Positions 8,706 through 16,502 of a stretch of DNA of 55,935 nt are shown piece after piece (the first letter of the stretch is position 1; each line of letters opens with the position of its first letter). Source of the stretch: Chloroflexota bacterium (GTDB lineage: Bacteria > Chloroflexota > Limnocylindria > P2-11E); NCBI GenBank assembly GCA_005889075.1, contig VBDQ01000086.1, forward strand, positions 1-55,935. Reading direction: 5' to 3'. A program made the position numbers and the translations under genes. The notes under the pieces were generated by a model. It was not told where the DNA came from. It was given only the letters and a program-made list of their open reading frames with translations, and searched no databases.

Positions 8706-9199
8706 GAGCGCGCCGCGGCTTTCTCGATGGCTTCGTAGATGGCCGTGTAGCCGGTGCAGCGGCAGAGATTTCCGCTGATCGCCTGCGCGATCTCGGCGCG
8801 TGAGGGCCGCGGGTTCGCGTCGAGGAGCGCACGCGCCGTCATGAGCATGCCGGGCGTGCAGTAGCCGCACTGCGCCGCGCCTTCTTCGGCGAATGCCGTC
8901 TGGAGCGGATCGAGGGTCGCTTCGCGCTCCGCTCCGCGTCCGGGGGCCCCTGCCCCCGCGAGACCTTCGACGGTGCGCACGTCGGCGTCGCCGAGGAACG
9001 CCGGAAGCGTCAGGCAGGAGAGCACCGGGACCCCATCGACGAGCACCGTGCACGTCCCGCATTCGCCCAGCTCGCACCCGTGCTTTGTGCCGGTGAGGCC
9101 AAGCTCCTCGCGGAGGACTTCGAGCAGGGTGTGATGGGGCTCGACGGCGATCGTCCTCGGCTCCCCGTTCACGCGCAGGGTGAGCAGCTCCTTGGTCAC
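8702..9199 (-). CDS. hcrC: 4-Hydroxybenzoyl-CoA reductase-like gamma (2x 2Fe-2S) subunit
   Basis: 165 aa small subunit. The N-terminal plant-type 2Fe-2S motif is GCELGECGTCTVLVDG, with the fourth Cys in LSCLTLP. The C-terminal helical 2Fe-2S domain has QCGYCTPGM and LCRCTGY. It carries electrons between the FAD and molybdenum subunits. GTG at 9199 overlaps the IclR stop and its own stop overlaps hcrA. The linker between the two domains (GAGAPGRGAEREA) is longer than usual and coincides with a GC-rich repeat at 8924-8957 that also occurs in the S9 peptidase gene. Confidence 0.87.
   Translation of the reverse strand: MTKELLTLRVNGEPRTIAVEPHHTLLEVLREELGLTGTKHGCELGECGTCTVLVDGVPVLSCLTLPAFLGDADVRTVEGLAGAGAPGRGAEREATLDPLQTAFAEEGAAQCGYCTPGMLMTARALLDANPRPSRAEIAQAISGNLCRCTGYTAIYEAIEKAAARS
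8924..8957. repeat. GC-rich repeat, type 2 (in-frame inside hcrC)
   Basis: GCGCTCCGCTCCGCG followed by a GGGGGC/GCCCCC hairpin. It encodes an unusual linker between the two 2Fe-2S domains. Nearly the same sequence is at 48355-48378. Confidence 0.7.
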
Positions 9200-9855
9200 G
9201 CCGCTTGCGCTCCGATCCGTTGCGAGAGCTCGCGCGCCGCGAGCGCGCAGCGCTCTCCGATGCGCCGCAGCATCCGCAGGTCGACGCGGTCCTTGAACCC
9301 GACGACCATCAGCGCCGCGACGCGGCGTCCACGCGCGTCGGTGATCGGCGCAGCGACCGCACGTACGCCGCGGAAGAGCTCCTGGTCGTCGTACCCGATG
9401 TCCTCGTGACCGACGATGACCTTCGCGTGCGCGCCGCGCTCGAGCGGCAGCCGCCGTCCGAGCGGCGCCGTCATGTGCAGATCCGTCCCCGGCTCCGCGC
9501 GCGCGGCGATCTCGAGCTTTCCATCGATGACGAGCCCCAGGATCGCGGTCTCGCCGAACGACTCCATCAGCGAGCGCAGGTAAGGCTGCGCGAGGGTCCG
9601 GAGGTCGGGCGCGGACGCATCGGCGAGCGCGCGCAGCTCGGGGCCGAGGCGAAAGCGAGTATCGGGATCCCGAATGACCAGACCGTGATGGGCGAGGGTG
9701 AGTAGCACATCGCGCAGCGTGCCCTTCGAGACCCTCAGCTGGCGTGCAAGCTCGCTGATGCCCATCGCGCGCCCGCCAGCAGCAAGGGCGCGCAGCACGC
9801 GTGCGGCCTTGTCCACCGCGGGAACGGGATGGAGCGCCTCCGTACTGTCTGGCAT
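9196..9855 (-). CDS. IclR-family transcriptional regulator
   Basis: 219 aa. The N-terminal winged helix-turn-helix (residues about 10-70, with MGISELARQLRVSKGTLRDVL) is followed by the IclR effector-binding domain. It is first in the minus-strand molybdenum hydroxylase operon and divergent from the CoA ligase at 9921, so it probably controls both in response to an aromatic acid or its CoA ester. ATG at 9855 is the family-consistent start; the open frame upstream to 10005 is not supported. Confidence 0.84.
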   Translation of the reverse strand: MPDSTEALHPVPAVDKAARVLRALAAGGRAMGISELARQLRVSKGTLRDVLLTLAHHGLVIRDPDTRFRLGPELRALADASAPDLRTLAQPYLRSLMESFGETAILGLVIDGKLEIAARAEPGTDLHMTAPLGRRLPLERGAHAKVIVGHEDIGYDDQELFRGVRAVAAPITDARGRRVAALMVVGFKDRVDLRMLRRIGERCALAARELSQRIGAQAA

Positions 9856-9906
9856 ACGCGTACGCCTGATGGTACGGCAAGACCGCAGCTCTGCCGACCC
9901 GGCATC

Positions 9907-9923
9907 TAAACTCGCGCGAAGTG
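9907..9923 (+). promoter_or_regulatory. Leaderless promoter of the aryl-CoA ligase
   Basis: A -10-like TAAACT (9907-9912) lies 8 nt before the GTG at 9921 and no Shine-Dalgarno sequence is visible, so transcription should start at or next to the start codon. The octamer CTAAACTC is repeated upstream of the VOC gene at 13626. Confidence 0.5.
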
Positions 9924-11213
9924 GCCGGTGCGCCGTCGGCGAACAGCGAGACTTGGAGCGACGACGAGCGTCGCGCGAATCAGTGGCAGCGCATCGCGAA
10001 GGCACTCCCAGAGCTCCTCGAGGGCAACGCTTTCTATCGAGGCAAGCTCAACTCAGCCGGTATTCGCGACGCGCGCGAGGCACGCACCCTCGGCGATCTT
10101 CCGTTCACCACGAAGGCAGAGCTCTCCGAGGATGCTGCCGCGCATCCGCCGTTCGGATCGAATCTCACCTACCCGCTCGACCGTTACGTCCGGATCCATC
10201 AAACGAGCGGCACGACCGGCCGGCCGCTCCGGGTGTTGGACACCGCCGAGTCGTGGCAATGGTGGCGAGACTGCTGGGAGCCGATCTATCGCGCCGCCGG
10301 CGTGACGGGGCGAGACCGGATCTTCTTCGCCTTCTCGTTCGGTCCGTTCATCGGTTTCTGGTCGGCTTTCGCCGGCGCCGAGCAGCTCGGGGCGCTGTGC
10401 ATCACCGGTGCGGCCATGTCGAGTGCCGAGCGCGCCGCCGCGATCCTCGCGACCGAAGCGACGGTGCTGATGTCGACGCCGACGTACGCGCTCCGGCTCG
10501 GCGAGGTGGCCCGCGAGGAAGGGATCGACCTGCGTGACTCCAAGCTCCGCGTCTCGATCCACGCCGGCGAGCCTGGCGCCTCGATCCCCGCGACGCGGGA
10601 GCGGATCGAAAGCGAGCTCGGCGTCGAGGCGTTCGACCATACCGGCGCGACCGAGGTCGGCGCGCACGGCTTCTCCTGCTCGGCCCGCGACGGGGTCCAC
10701 ATCAACGAGGCCGAGTTCGCCGTCGAGATCTTCGACCCCGCGACGAACGCGGTGCGCGACCACGGAGAGGGCGAGCTCGTTGTCACCAACCTCGGCCGCT
10801 GGGGCATGCCCGCGATCCGCTACCGCACCGGCGATCGCGTGAACGCTCTGCGCGGCCGGTGCTCCTGCGGGCGCACGCTGGTGAAGCTTGCCGGTGGGAT
10901 CGCAGGGCGGATCGACGACATGGTGACGGTGCGCGGCGTCAACGTGTTCCCGAGCGCGATCGAGTCGATCGTGCGGCGCTTCGCCGAGATCGAGGAGTTC
11001 CGCATCGAGCTCGTGAGAGTCCACGAGATGGACGAGCTTCGCTGCGTGGTCGAGGCGCGCGGTGCGTCGAGCGATCTCGCGCAGCGGCTGGCGGCGGCGA
11101 TCCACCATGACATCGGCATCCGATGCGCCGTTGAGACAACGGCCCCGGGTACCCTGCCACGATTCGAGATGAAGGCGAGGCGGTTCGTGAAAAGAGAGGA
11201 AGCGAGGGCGTAG
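9921..11213 (+). CDS. Aryl/phenylacetate-CoA ligase family enzyme
   Basis: 430 aa adenylate-forming enzyme of the PaaK/benzoate-CoA-ligase type. The ATP-binding motif HQTSGTTGRPL lies near residue 93, a second core motif is DHTGATEVGAHG, and RYRTGDRV and the C-terminal lid domain (GRIDDMVTVRGVNVFP) are present. It would activate an aromatic carboxylic acid to its CoA thioester, the substrate class of the divergent 4-hydroxybenzoyl-CoA-reductase-like enzyme. GTG start at 9921 with a leaderless promoter. It begins a plus-strand run with the AhpD-like and LysE genes. Which acid is activated cannot be read from sequence. Confidence 0.84.
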   Translation: MAGAPSANSETWSDDERRANQWQRIAKALPELLEGNAFYRGKLNSAGIRDAREARTLGDLPFTTKAELSEDAAAHPPFGSNLTYPLDRYVRIHQTSGTTGRPLRVLDTAESWQWWRDCWEPIYRAAGVTGRDRIFFAFSFGPFIGFWSAFAGAEQLGALCITGAAMSSAERAAAILATEATVLMSTPTYALRLGEVAREEGIDLRDSKLRVSIHAGEPGASIPATRERIESELGVEAFDHTGATEVGAHGFSCSARDGVHINEAEFAVEIFDPATNAVRDHGEGELVVTNLGRWGMPAIRYRTGDRVNALRGRCSCGRTLVKLAGGIAGRIDDMVTVRGVNVFPSAIESIVRRFAEIEEFRIELVRVHEMDELRCVVEARGASSDLAQRLAAAIHHDIGIRCAVETTAPGTLPRFEMKARRFVKREEARA

Positions 11214-11216
11214 CAG

Positions 11217-11960
11217 ATGCCGACGATCAAGCTCCCTGAGGAGTCACAGCACAGCGAGTCGGTACGCAAGCTCGACCAGATGATCCGCGAGCTTTCGAAG
11301 GCGCCGGCCATGACTCCGTCGACCCGCGCGCTCGGCCTGCGGCCCGGGATCCTGATGGTCAATCACCAGGAGCTCGCGCACGTGATGGCGACCCGCACCC
11401 TCAAGAACCAGCAAAAGCGGATGATCGCGCTCGCGGTCGCCTCGTCGCTCTCGGCGCCGTACGAGCTCGTCGCGCACACCCGGGCGCTGCAGCGCGAGTA
11501 CGGGATGGACGACGGCGAGATCGTCGAGCTCGTCGCGACGATCGCGCACGTTAGCAGCATCAACATCTTTGAAAAGGCGGTGCTCGCGTTCAACGACCTC
11601 CCGCCGATGCGCGCGGGGGATCCCTCGCTGCCGATCCTCATCCAGGTCCGCCAGAAGCTGGGCAGCCTCCCGCGCTACTTTCTCTACTTCGCGACCGATC
11701 AGACCTTCGCCAAGATCATGCTCGACCGCGAAGTGGCGACGGTCCATGAGGGCGAGGTTTCACGCCTGAACAAGGAGCTCGTCGCTTACGCGACGAGCGT
11801 CGTCAACGACGGGAAGCTCTCGATCGCGTACCGCGCCGAGGCACTCCGCCAGCAGGGCATGACCAACGAGCAGCTCTTCGAGGCGACGACGGTGATCAGC
11901 GTGTACGCGAAGAACTGCGCATTCTCGACCGCGCTGCAGCTCGAACCCATGCCTGCCTGA
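11217..11960 (+). CDS. AhpD/carboxymuconolactone-decarboxylase-fold protein lacking cysteines
   Basis: 247 aa, apparently two CMD/AhpD-like helical domains. The region that normally holds the CxxC redox pair followed by a His reads SSLSAPYELVAHTRAL: the His is kept but both cysteines are gone. The second half (SVVNDGKLSIAYRAEAL) also lacks them. A thiol peroxidase-type role is therefore unlikely; a cofactor-free decarboxylase or lyase role, or a structural one, is possible. It starts 3 bp after the CoA ligase stop and abuts the LysE gene, so it probably acts on the same aromatic pathway. Confidence 0.62.
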   Translation: MPTIKLPEESQHSESVRKLDQMIRELSKAPAMTPSTRALGLRPGILMVNHQELAHVMATRTLKNQQKRMIALAVASSLSAPYELVAHTRALQREYGMDDGEIVELVATIAHVSSINIFEKAVLAFNDLPPMRAGDPSLPILIQVRQKLGSLPRYFLYFATDQTFAKIMLDREVATVHEGEVSRLNKELVAYATSVVNDGKLSIAYRAEALRQQGMTNEQLFEATTVISVYAKNCAFSTALQLEPMPA

Positions 11961-12551
11961 GTGCCCGACGCATTCCTCATCGGCGTCGCCGCCGGCTACG
12001 CGATCGCCATTCCGGTCGGCCCGATCGCGATCCTGATCCTGCGGACCGGTGTGCATCAGGGCCTGCGCGCCGCTGCGACCGCCGGGGCCGGTACCGCGAC
12101 CGCGGACCTCGTCTATGCCACGGTGGCGATGCTCTTTGGGGCGGCGGCGAGTGGGATCGTGCAGCCGATCCTTCCGATCACGCGGATCGCTGCAGCCCTG
12201 GTGCTCGCGGTCATCGCGGTCCGGGGAGTGCTCCAGGCCGCGCGCGTCGCCGAGCGTGAGATCCGTGGTCCGATCTACCTCATCTTCCTCACGCTGACGC
12301 TGCTCAATCCGCCGACGGTCATCTACTTCGTCTCGCTCGCCGTCGCGCTGCCCGAGATCGCCGCGGACCTTGGCGCGCGCGCCGCGTTCGTGGCCGGCGC
12401 GTTCCTCGCATCGCTCTCGTGGCAGGAGCTCCTCGCCCTCACGAGTGCGCTGCTTCATGGGCGGCTGACGCCGCGACTGCAGCGACTGACCGCCGTCGTG
12501 AGTGGCGTCATCATCCTCGCGCTCGCGGCGCGAATCGCGCTCGGCAGCTAG
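11961..12551 (+). CDS. LysE/RhtB-family exporter
   Basis: 196 aa with six hydrophobic segments and the family N-terminal pattern (GYAIAIPVGPIAILILRTG, matching the P-G-P signature). Such proteins export amino acids or small organic acids. The GTG start immediately follows the stop of the AhpD-like gene. It may export an intermediate or product of the upstream pathway; substrate unknown. Confidence 0.78.
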   Translation: MPDAFLIGVAAGYAIAIPVGPIAILILRTGVHQGLRAAATAGAGTATADLVYATVAMLFGAAASGIVQPILPITRIAAALVLAVIAVRGVLQAARVAEREIRGPIYLIFLTLTLLNPPTVIYFVSLAVALPEIAADLGARAAFVAGAFLASLSWQELLALTSALLHGRLTPRLQRLTAVVSGVIILALAARIALGS

Positions 12552-13069
12552 CGGAGGATCGTCGCTCCGAGGGTCTTCTCGAGCTCACGCAACGCGTCGC
12601 GGTGGGCTTCCTCATCGAACGAGGTCACGGCATCCTGCAGGACTTCGACGGCGTATCCGAGGTTGCGCGCGTCGGCCGCCGTGTATAGGACGCAGATGTT
12701 GGTGCAATCACCCACGAGCCGGAGCGTGTCAACGCCGCGCTCGCGAAGCGTGATGTCGAGGTCGGTACCGAAGAAGCCCGAATACCGGCGCTTGGTGATC
12801 ACGACGTCGCCGTTCGCCGGCGCAAGCTCCGGAACGACCTCAGCGCCCTTCGTTCCGACGAGCGCGTGCGGCGGGAACATCGCGAACTCCGCATCGTTCG
12901 GCAGGTGGTTGTCCGTGAGATAGACGACGGGCTCTCCGCTCGCGCGCGCCCGTACGAGCTCGCGCTGGATGACCGGCACGATCTTCGCCATGGACGGTCC
13001 GCAATAGAGCGCGCCGCCCTCGCGCACGAAGTCCTCGATCATGTCGACGACGAGGAGCGCGCGCTTCAT
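12548..13069 (-). CDS. Isochorismatase-family hydrolase (nicotinamidase-like)
   Basis: 173 aa cysteine hydrolase with the family triad visible: Asp9 in LLVVDMIEDF, a Lys in VVITKRRYSGFFGT and the nucleophile Cys in GDCTNICVLYTAADA. Size and FFGTDL segment match nicotinamidase-like amidases. ATG at 13069. The stop overlaps the convergent LysE stop by 3 bp. A GC-hairpin repeat lies directly upstream at 13089-13108. Nicotinamide is a plausible but unproven substrate. Confidence 0.83.
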   Translation of the reverse strand: MKRALLVVDMIEDFVREGGALYCGPSMAKIVPVIQRELVRARASGEPVVYLTDNHLPNDAEFAMFPPHALVGTKGAEVVPELAPANGDVVITKRRYSGFFGTDLDITLRERGVDTLRLVGDCTNICVLYTAADARNLGYAVEVLQDAVTSFDEEAHRDALRELEKTLGATILR

Positions 13070-13088
13070 CTCAGAGAGCCCGGGAGTT

Positions 13089-13108
13089 TGGGGGGCGGAG
13101 TCCCCCCA
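13089..13108. repeat. GC-hairpin repeat, type 1
   Basis: TGGGGGG, 6-nt loop, CCCCCCA, in the 46-bp gap between the IscA/ErpA stop and the isochorismatase start. Confidence 0.7.
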
Positions 13109-13115
13109 GTCCGCT

Positions 13116-13517
13116 CTAGTGGTGGCAGGCCTTCGCGGTGCCGGACTGGTCGGCGGTCCGGAACGACTGGCCACAGCCACAGCTCGAGACCGCGTTCGGG
13201 TTGCGGAGCGCGAAGCCGCCCCCCATGAGGGCGTCGACGAAGTCGATCTCGGAGCCCTTGATGTACATCGCGCTCATTGGATCGACGACGACGCGCACGC
13301 CTTGCATCTCGACGATCGTGTCGTCCTCTTCCGTGCCGTCGGCGAAGGTCATGCCGTACGAGAAACCGGAGCAGCCACCCGGTGTGACATAGACGCGCAG
13401 CGCGAGGCCCGTCCGATCCTGCTTCGCGATGATCTCGCGCAGCTTGTCCGTCGCTCGCTCGGTCAGCGAGACCACGGGAATGTCGGTCGCGATGGGTTCG
13501 CTCTGCTCGATCGCCAC
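13116..13517 (-). CDS. Iron-sulfur cluster insertion protein (IscA/ErpA/HesB family)
   Basis: 133 aa A-type carrier. The conserved cysteines are in GGCSGFSYGM and the C-terminal SSCGCGQSF pair. It delivers FeS clusters to apo-proteins, fitting a genome region rich in FeS enzymes. GTG at 13517 is chosen because GGAGG lies 8 nt upstream. A TTG at 13541 in frame is an alternative that would sit just after the -10-like TATGAT at 13547-13552 (minus strand). The C-terminus carries an extra about 17 residues ending CHH. Confidence 0.86.
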   Translation of the reverse strand: MAIEQSEPIATDIPVVSLTERATDKLREIIAKQDRTGLALRVYVTPGGCSGFSYGMTFADGTEEDDTIVEMQGVRVVVDPMSAMYIKGSEIDFVDALMGGGFALRNPNAVSSCGCGQSFRTADQSGTAKACHH

Positions 13518-13612
13518 GACTGGCACCTCCGGTTCGCGCAAAGCAAATCATAACCGAGGATCTCGCTAAAAAACATCGACAAATGGGCCAAAATTGGGCG
13601 AGATTCGCGGCC

Positions 13613-13628
13613 TAAACTCGGAATCGTG
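13613..13628 (+). promoter_or_regulatory. Leaderless promoter of the VOC gene
   Basis: TAAACT at 13613-13618 is 7 nt before the GTG at 13626 with no ribosome binding site between. It shares the octamer CTAAACTC with the promoter at 9907. The surrounding 13545-13620 stretch is clearly more AT-rich than its neighbours. Confidence 0.5.
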
Positions 13629-13985
13629 GCTCCGTCGTTGCATCACGCGCAAGTGTTCTATCCGCCTGGCGAGGAAGCCACAGCTCGCCGGTTCTACACG
13701 GAGGGGCTCGGCCTGCGCGAGATCGCCCGGCCTGAGACCCTGCGCGACCGAGCCGGGATCTGGTTCGCAGCCGGAACGGGCCACGTGCACCTTTCCGCGG
13801 ACGGCGATCTCGGCCTCCATCCGCGCCGCCACTTCGCGCTGCGGGTCGACGATCTGCAACAAACCGCGGACCGGTTGCGCGGGGCGGGGGCGCGCTTCGA
13901 GAAGGCCGATCCGATCCCCGGGTGGAAGCGCATCTACGTCTTCGACCCGTTCGGCAACAAGATCGAGCTGGATGAAATTCAATGA
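13626..13985 (+). CDS. VOC (glyoxalase/bleomycin-resistance fold) protein
   Basis: 119 aa, a single vicinal-oxygen-chelate domain: HHAQVFYPPGEE, RRFYTEGLGLRE, HFALRVDDL and the C-terminal VFDPFGNKIELDE. Members bind a metal and act as lyases, isomerases or dioxygenases, or as antibiotic-binding proteins. Overlaps the next gene by ATGA (13982-13985). Specific function unknown. Confidence 0.8.
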   Translation: MAPSLHHAQVFYPPGEEATARRFYTEGLGLREIARPETLRDRAGIWFAAGTGHVHLSADGDLGLHPRRHFALRVDDLQQTADRLRGAGARFEKADPIPGWKRIYVFDPFGNKIELDEIQ

Positions 13986-15760
13986 CCTTCCGCTTCTCGC
14001 CACGTCCGAACCGCGCGTCAGATATCGGCTGGCGCGACTGGGGCGAGAAGGCCTTCCAGGAAGCGCAGGTCGCGGACAAGCCGATTCTCCTCGCGATCAG
14101 CGCGGTCTGGTGCCACTGGTGCCACGTGATGGACGAGACGAGCTACAGCGATCCCGAAGTGATCCGCACGATCAACGAGCGCTACGTGCCTATCCGCGTC
14201 GACAACGACGAGCGACCCGACGTGAACCGTCGGTACAACATGGGAGGCTGGCCGACGACCGCGTTCCTCACACCGGACGGCGAGATCGTGCATGGCGGGA
14301 CGTACATCCCACCCGACGCGATGCGCAGCTACGTCGCGCAGGTCGCCGAGGTCTGGCGCGATAGGCGTACCGAGATCGCGCAGCGTGTCGCCGAGGTCCG
14401 CGAGAAAAACAAGGAAGAGCGTGCTCCGAAGCCTGGCGACCTGTCGTGGGAGATCGTCGACAGCGTCGGTTCACACATTCGCGGCGCCTACGATCCTCAG
14501 TTCGGCGGCTTCGGGCGCGAGCCGAAGTTCCCTCAACCGAAAGTGCTGCGCTTCGTCCTCGACGAGTACCGCCGTTTCGGTTACCCGGAGCTCGCGACCA
14601 TGATCCACAAGACCCTCGCGGCGATGGCGGGCGGCGGCATGTACGACCGCGTCGCCGGCGGTTTCTTCCGCTATGCGACGACCCGCCAGTGGGACATCCC
14701 GCACTACGAGAAGATGCTCGAGGAAAACGCGGAGCTGCTCGCGCTCTACGCGGAGGCGCACCGGACATTCCCGACGGCAGGCTACGACCGGATCGTTCGC
14801 GACGTGGTCCGCTGGATGGATGCGACGCTCTGGCGCGAGGACGTCAAGGCGTTCGCGGGCTCGCAGGATGCCGACGAGCACTACTACGCGCTCGAAGCGT
14901 CGGAGCGTGCCAAGCACGATTCACCGTTCGTCGATCGCACTTTGTACTCGAACTGGAACGCGCTGGCGGCATCCGCGTACCTCGCGGCCGCCGCGGCGCT
15001 CGGTGAAGAGCGTCTCAAGGAGCGGGCCCACGACACCATCGTCACGATCGCGAACCGTATGTCCCGCCCCGACGGGCGACTAGGGCATTTCGACCGCGGC
15101 GATGGTCCGGAGGTCTTCGATCTCCTCGGCGATCTCGCCGCGCTCTGCGGCGCGATGCTGGACGTGTATGAGACCGGATCGCATCCGCACGCGCTCGACG
15201 GCGCGAGGCTGACAGCCGAGGCGATGCGCGACCGCCTCGAAGACCCCGATCATGGCGGCTTCTTCGACGCGCCCGAGAAGCGTGAGCCTGGTCGCCTCGC
15301 GGTGCGGGAGCGTCCACTTGAAGAGAACGCCCTCGCGGCCGACGGCCTGCTCCGGCTCGCCGCGCTGACCGGGGACGAAAAATGGCATGCCCTCGCCCTT
15401 CGCGCCCTACGGAGCTTCGTCGGCGAGTACCGCCAGTGGGGCCAATTCGGGGCAAGCTACGCGAATGCGGTCGCGCGGGCGCTGGCCGAGCCGCTCGTCG
15501 TGAGCGTCGTCGGTCCGGAGGCGGACCCACTCGCCGATCGGCTCTGGCGGATCGCGCGGGCGTCCATAGATCCGGCCCGGTCCATCCACCGCATCGTGCC
15601 CGCTCGCGACGGTGCTCAGCTGGCGGCGCTGGGCTTTCCCGGCGACCGCGCTGCCGCGTACGTCTGCGTCGCGACCGTCTGCTCGGCGCCGATCGCGGAC
15701 GAGGCCTCGCTGAGCCGCCAACTTGACGAAGCGGCCGCGCGCCACCGTCGTCAGGACTAG
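13982..15760 (+). CDS. Thioredoxin-domain protein of the YyaL/SPATA20 (DUF255) family
   Basis: 592 aa. The N-terminal thioredoxin-like domain has the hallmark WCHWCHVMDETSYSD near residues 43-57 and NMGGWPTTAFLTPDG. A long (alpha/alpha)6-barrel-like region related to N-acylglucosamine epimerases follows (GGMYDRVAGGFFRYATT, PHYEKMLEENAELL). The family is widespread, and its biochemical role is not established. At 592 aa it is somewhat shorter than many homologues, with the shortening towards the C-terminus. Translationally coupled to the VOC gene. Confidence 0.88.
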   Translation: MTFRFSPRPNRASDIGWRDWGEKAFQEAQVADKPILLAISAVWCHWCHVMDETSYSDPEVIRTINERYVPIRVDNDERPDVNRRYNMGGWPTTAFLTPDGEIVHGGTYIPPDAMRSYVAQVAEVWRDRRTEIAQRVAEVREKNKEERAPKPGDLSWEIVDSVGSHIRGAYDPQFGGFGREPKFPQPKVLRFVLDEYRRFGYPELATMIHKTLAAMAGGGMYDRVAGGFFRYATTRQWDIPHYEKMLEENAELLALYAEAHRTFPTAGYDRIVRDVVRWMDATLWREDVKAFAGSQDADEHYYALEASERAKHDSPFVDRTLYSNWNALAASAYLAAAAALGEERLKERAHDTIVTIANRMSRPDGRLGHFDRGDGPEVFDLLGDLAALCGAMLDVYETGSHPHALDGARLTAEAMRDRLEDPDHGGFFDAPEKREPGRLAVRERPLEENALAADGLLRLAALTGDEKWHALALRALRSFVGEYRQWGQFGASYANAVARALAEPLVVSVVGPEADPLADRLWRIARASIDPARSIHRIVPARDGAQLAALGFPGDRAAAYVCVATVCSAPIADEASLSRQLDEAAARHRRQD

Positions 15761-15794
15761 CCGCCGCGGCACGCCTGATGCGCGCAAGGTGACC

Positions 15795-16298
15795 ATGCGC
15801 GGGATACAGGAAGAGCTGAAAGAACAGTCGATCGTCGCCTCATTCCGCGACCACGAGCAGGCGGTCGAGGCGGCGCGCGCTCTTGATGCGGCCGGGATCT
15901 CGCCGGATCACGTTGGCGTAACGGCCGAGAACGTGCGCCAGGCGCGCGAAGCCGCGGGCTCGTTCAGCGCCGCCGGTGCCGTCGCGGGGGCCCTGATCGG
16001 CGCGCTGGTCGCCGTCGTCTTCGTGATCGGTGGTGGGGATGTGATGCGAGGAAACGTCGTCGCGATCCTTCTCGGGGCGCCCGCGCTGATCCTGGCGTTC
16101 GCGGGAATCGGCGCCCTGGCCGGGCGCGCGAAGATCTTCCAGCGACGCGAATACCGGCTCTACGAGCGCGAGGTCGAGCGCGGGGACGCGCTCGTGAGCG
16201 TCAGCGGCCGCCCGGAGGAGCTCGGTCGAGCTCGGGAGATCCTCGTCAGACGGGGAGCGACCGCCATCCGCCATGAGGAGACCGGCGAGGCGCTCTGA
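15795..16298 (+). CDS. YflT-like stress protein with two membrane helices
   Basis: 167 aa. Residues about 10-45 (IVASFRDHEQAVEAARALDAAGISPDHVGV) resemble the heat-induced YflT/general-stress-17M domain. A glycine/alanine-rich hydrophobic hairpin follows (residues about 60-115), then a second alpha/beta segment ending in a predicted cytosolic tail. ATG at 15795 is chosen; a GTG lies two codons earlier. A similar N-terminal domain occurs in the protein at 18958. Confidence 0.62.
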   Translation: MRGIQEELKEQSIVASFRDHEQAVEAARALDAAGISPDHVGVTAENVRQAREAAGSFSAAGAVAGALIGALVAVVFVIGGGDVMRGNVVAILLGAPALILAFAGIGALAGRAKIFQRREYRLYEREVERGDALVSVSGRPEELGRAREILVRRGATAIRHEETGEAL

Positions 16299-16361
16299 CC
16301 GCGGAGCGAGCGAGCGGGGACGCGCACGGCGCCCCGGCATGCGTTCTGCCCTAGGGGACTC

Positions 16362-16502
16362 ATGGCAACCGTGTTCGTCTTCCCGAGCTTCGGTGCAGCC
16401 GTAGGCGCGCCCGCCGATCCGGCGGACGACGAGGCTGCGGTCGCCGAGCAAGACTCGCGCGTCGCTGCCGAGAAGCACAGCGGGGACGACGAGGCCGCTT
16501 AG
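16362..16502 (+). CDS. Small acidic protein, 46 aa
   Basis: An ATG with a good Shine-Dalgarno (AGGGG, 5 nt spacing) opens a 46-codon frame: a hydrophobic start (ATVFVFPSFGAAVGAP), then a highly acidic tail (DPADDEAAVAEQD, GDDEAA). Its stop overlaps the convergent amidohydrolase stop. No family recognised. The ribosome binding site argues that it is translated. Confidence 0.4.
   Translation: MATVFVFPSFGAAVGAPADPADDEAAVAEQDSRVAAEKHSGDDEAA

Noticed and set aside
6264-8738. 824-codon open frame on the plus strand
   Set aside because: It lies wholly antisense to the hcrA-like gene. Its protein is Arg/Asp/Val-rich with no domain, as expected for the mirror frame of a high-GC gene.
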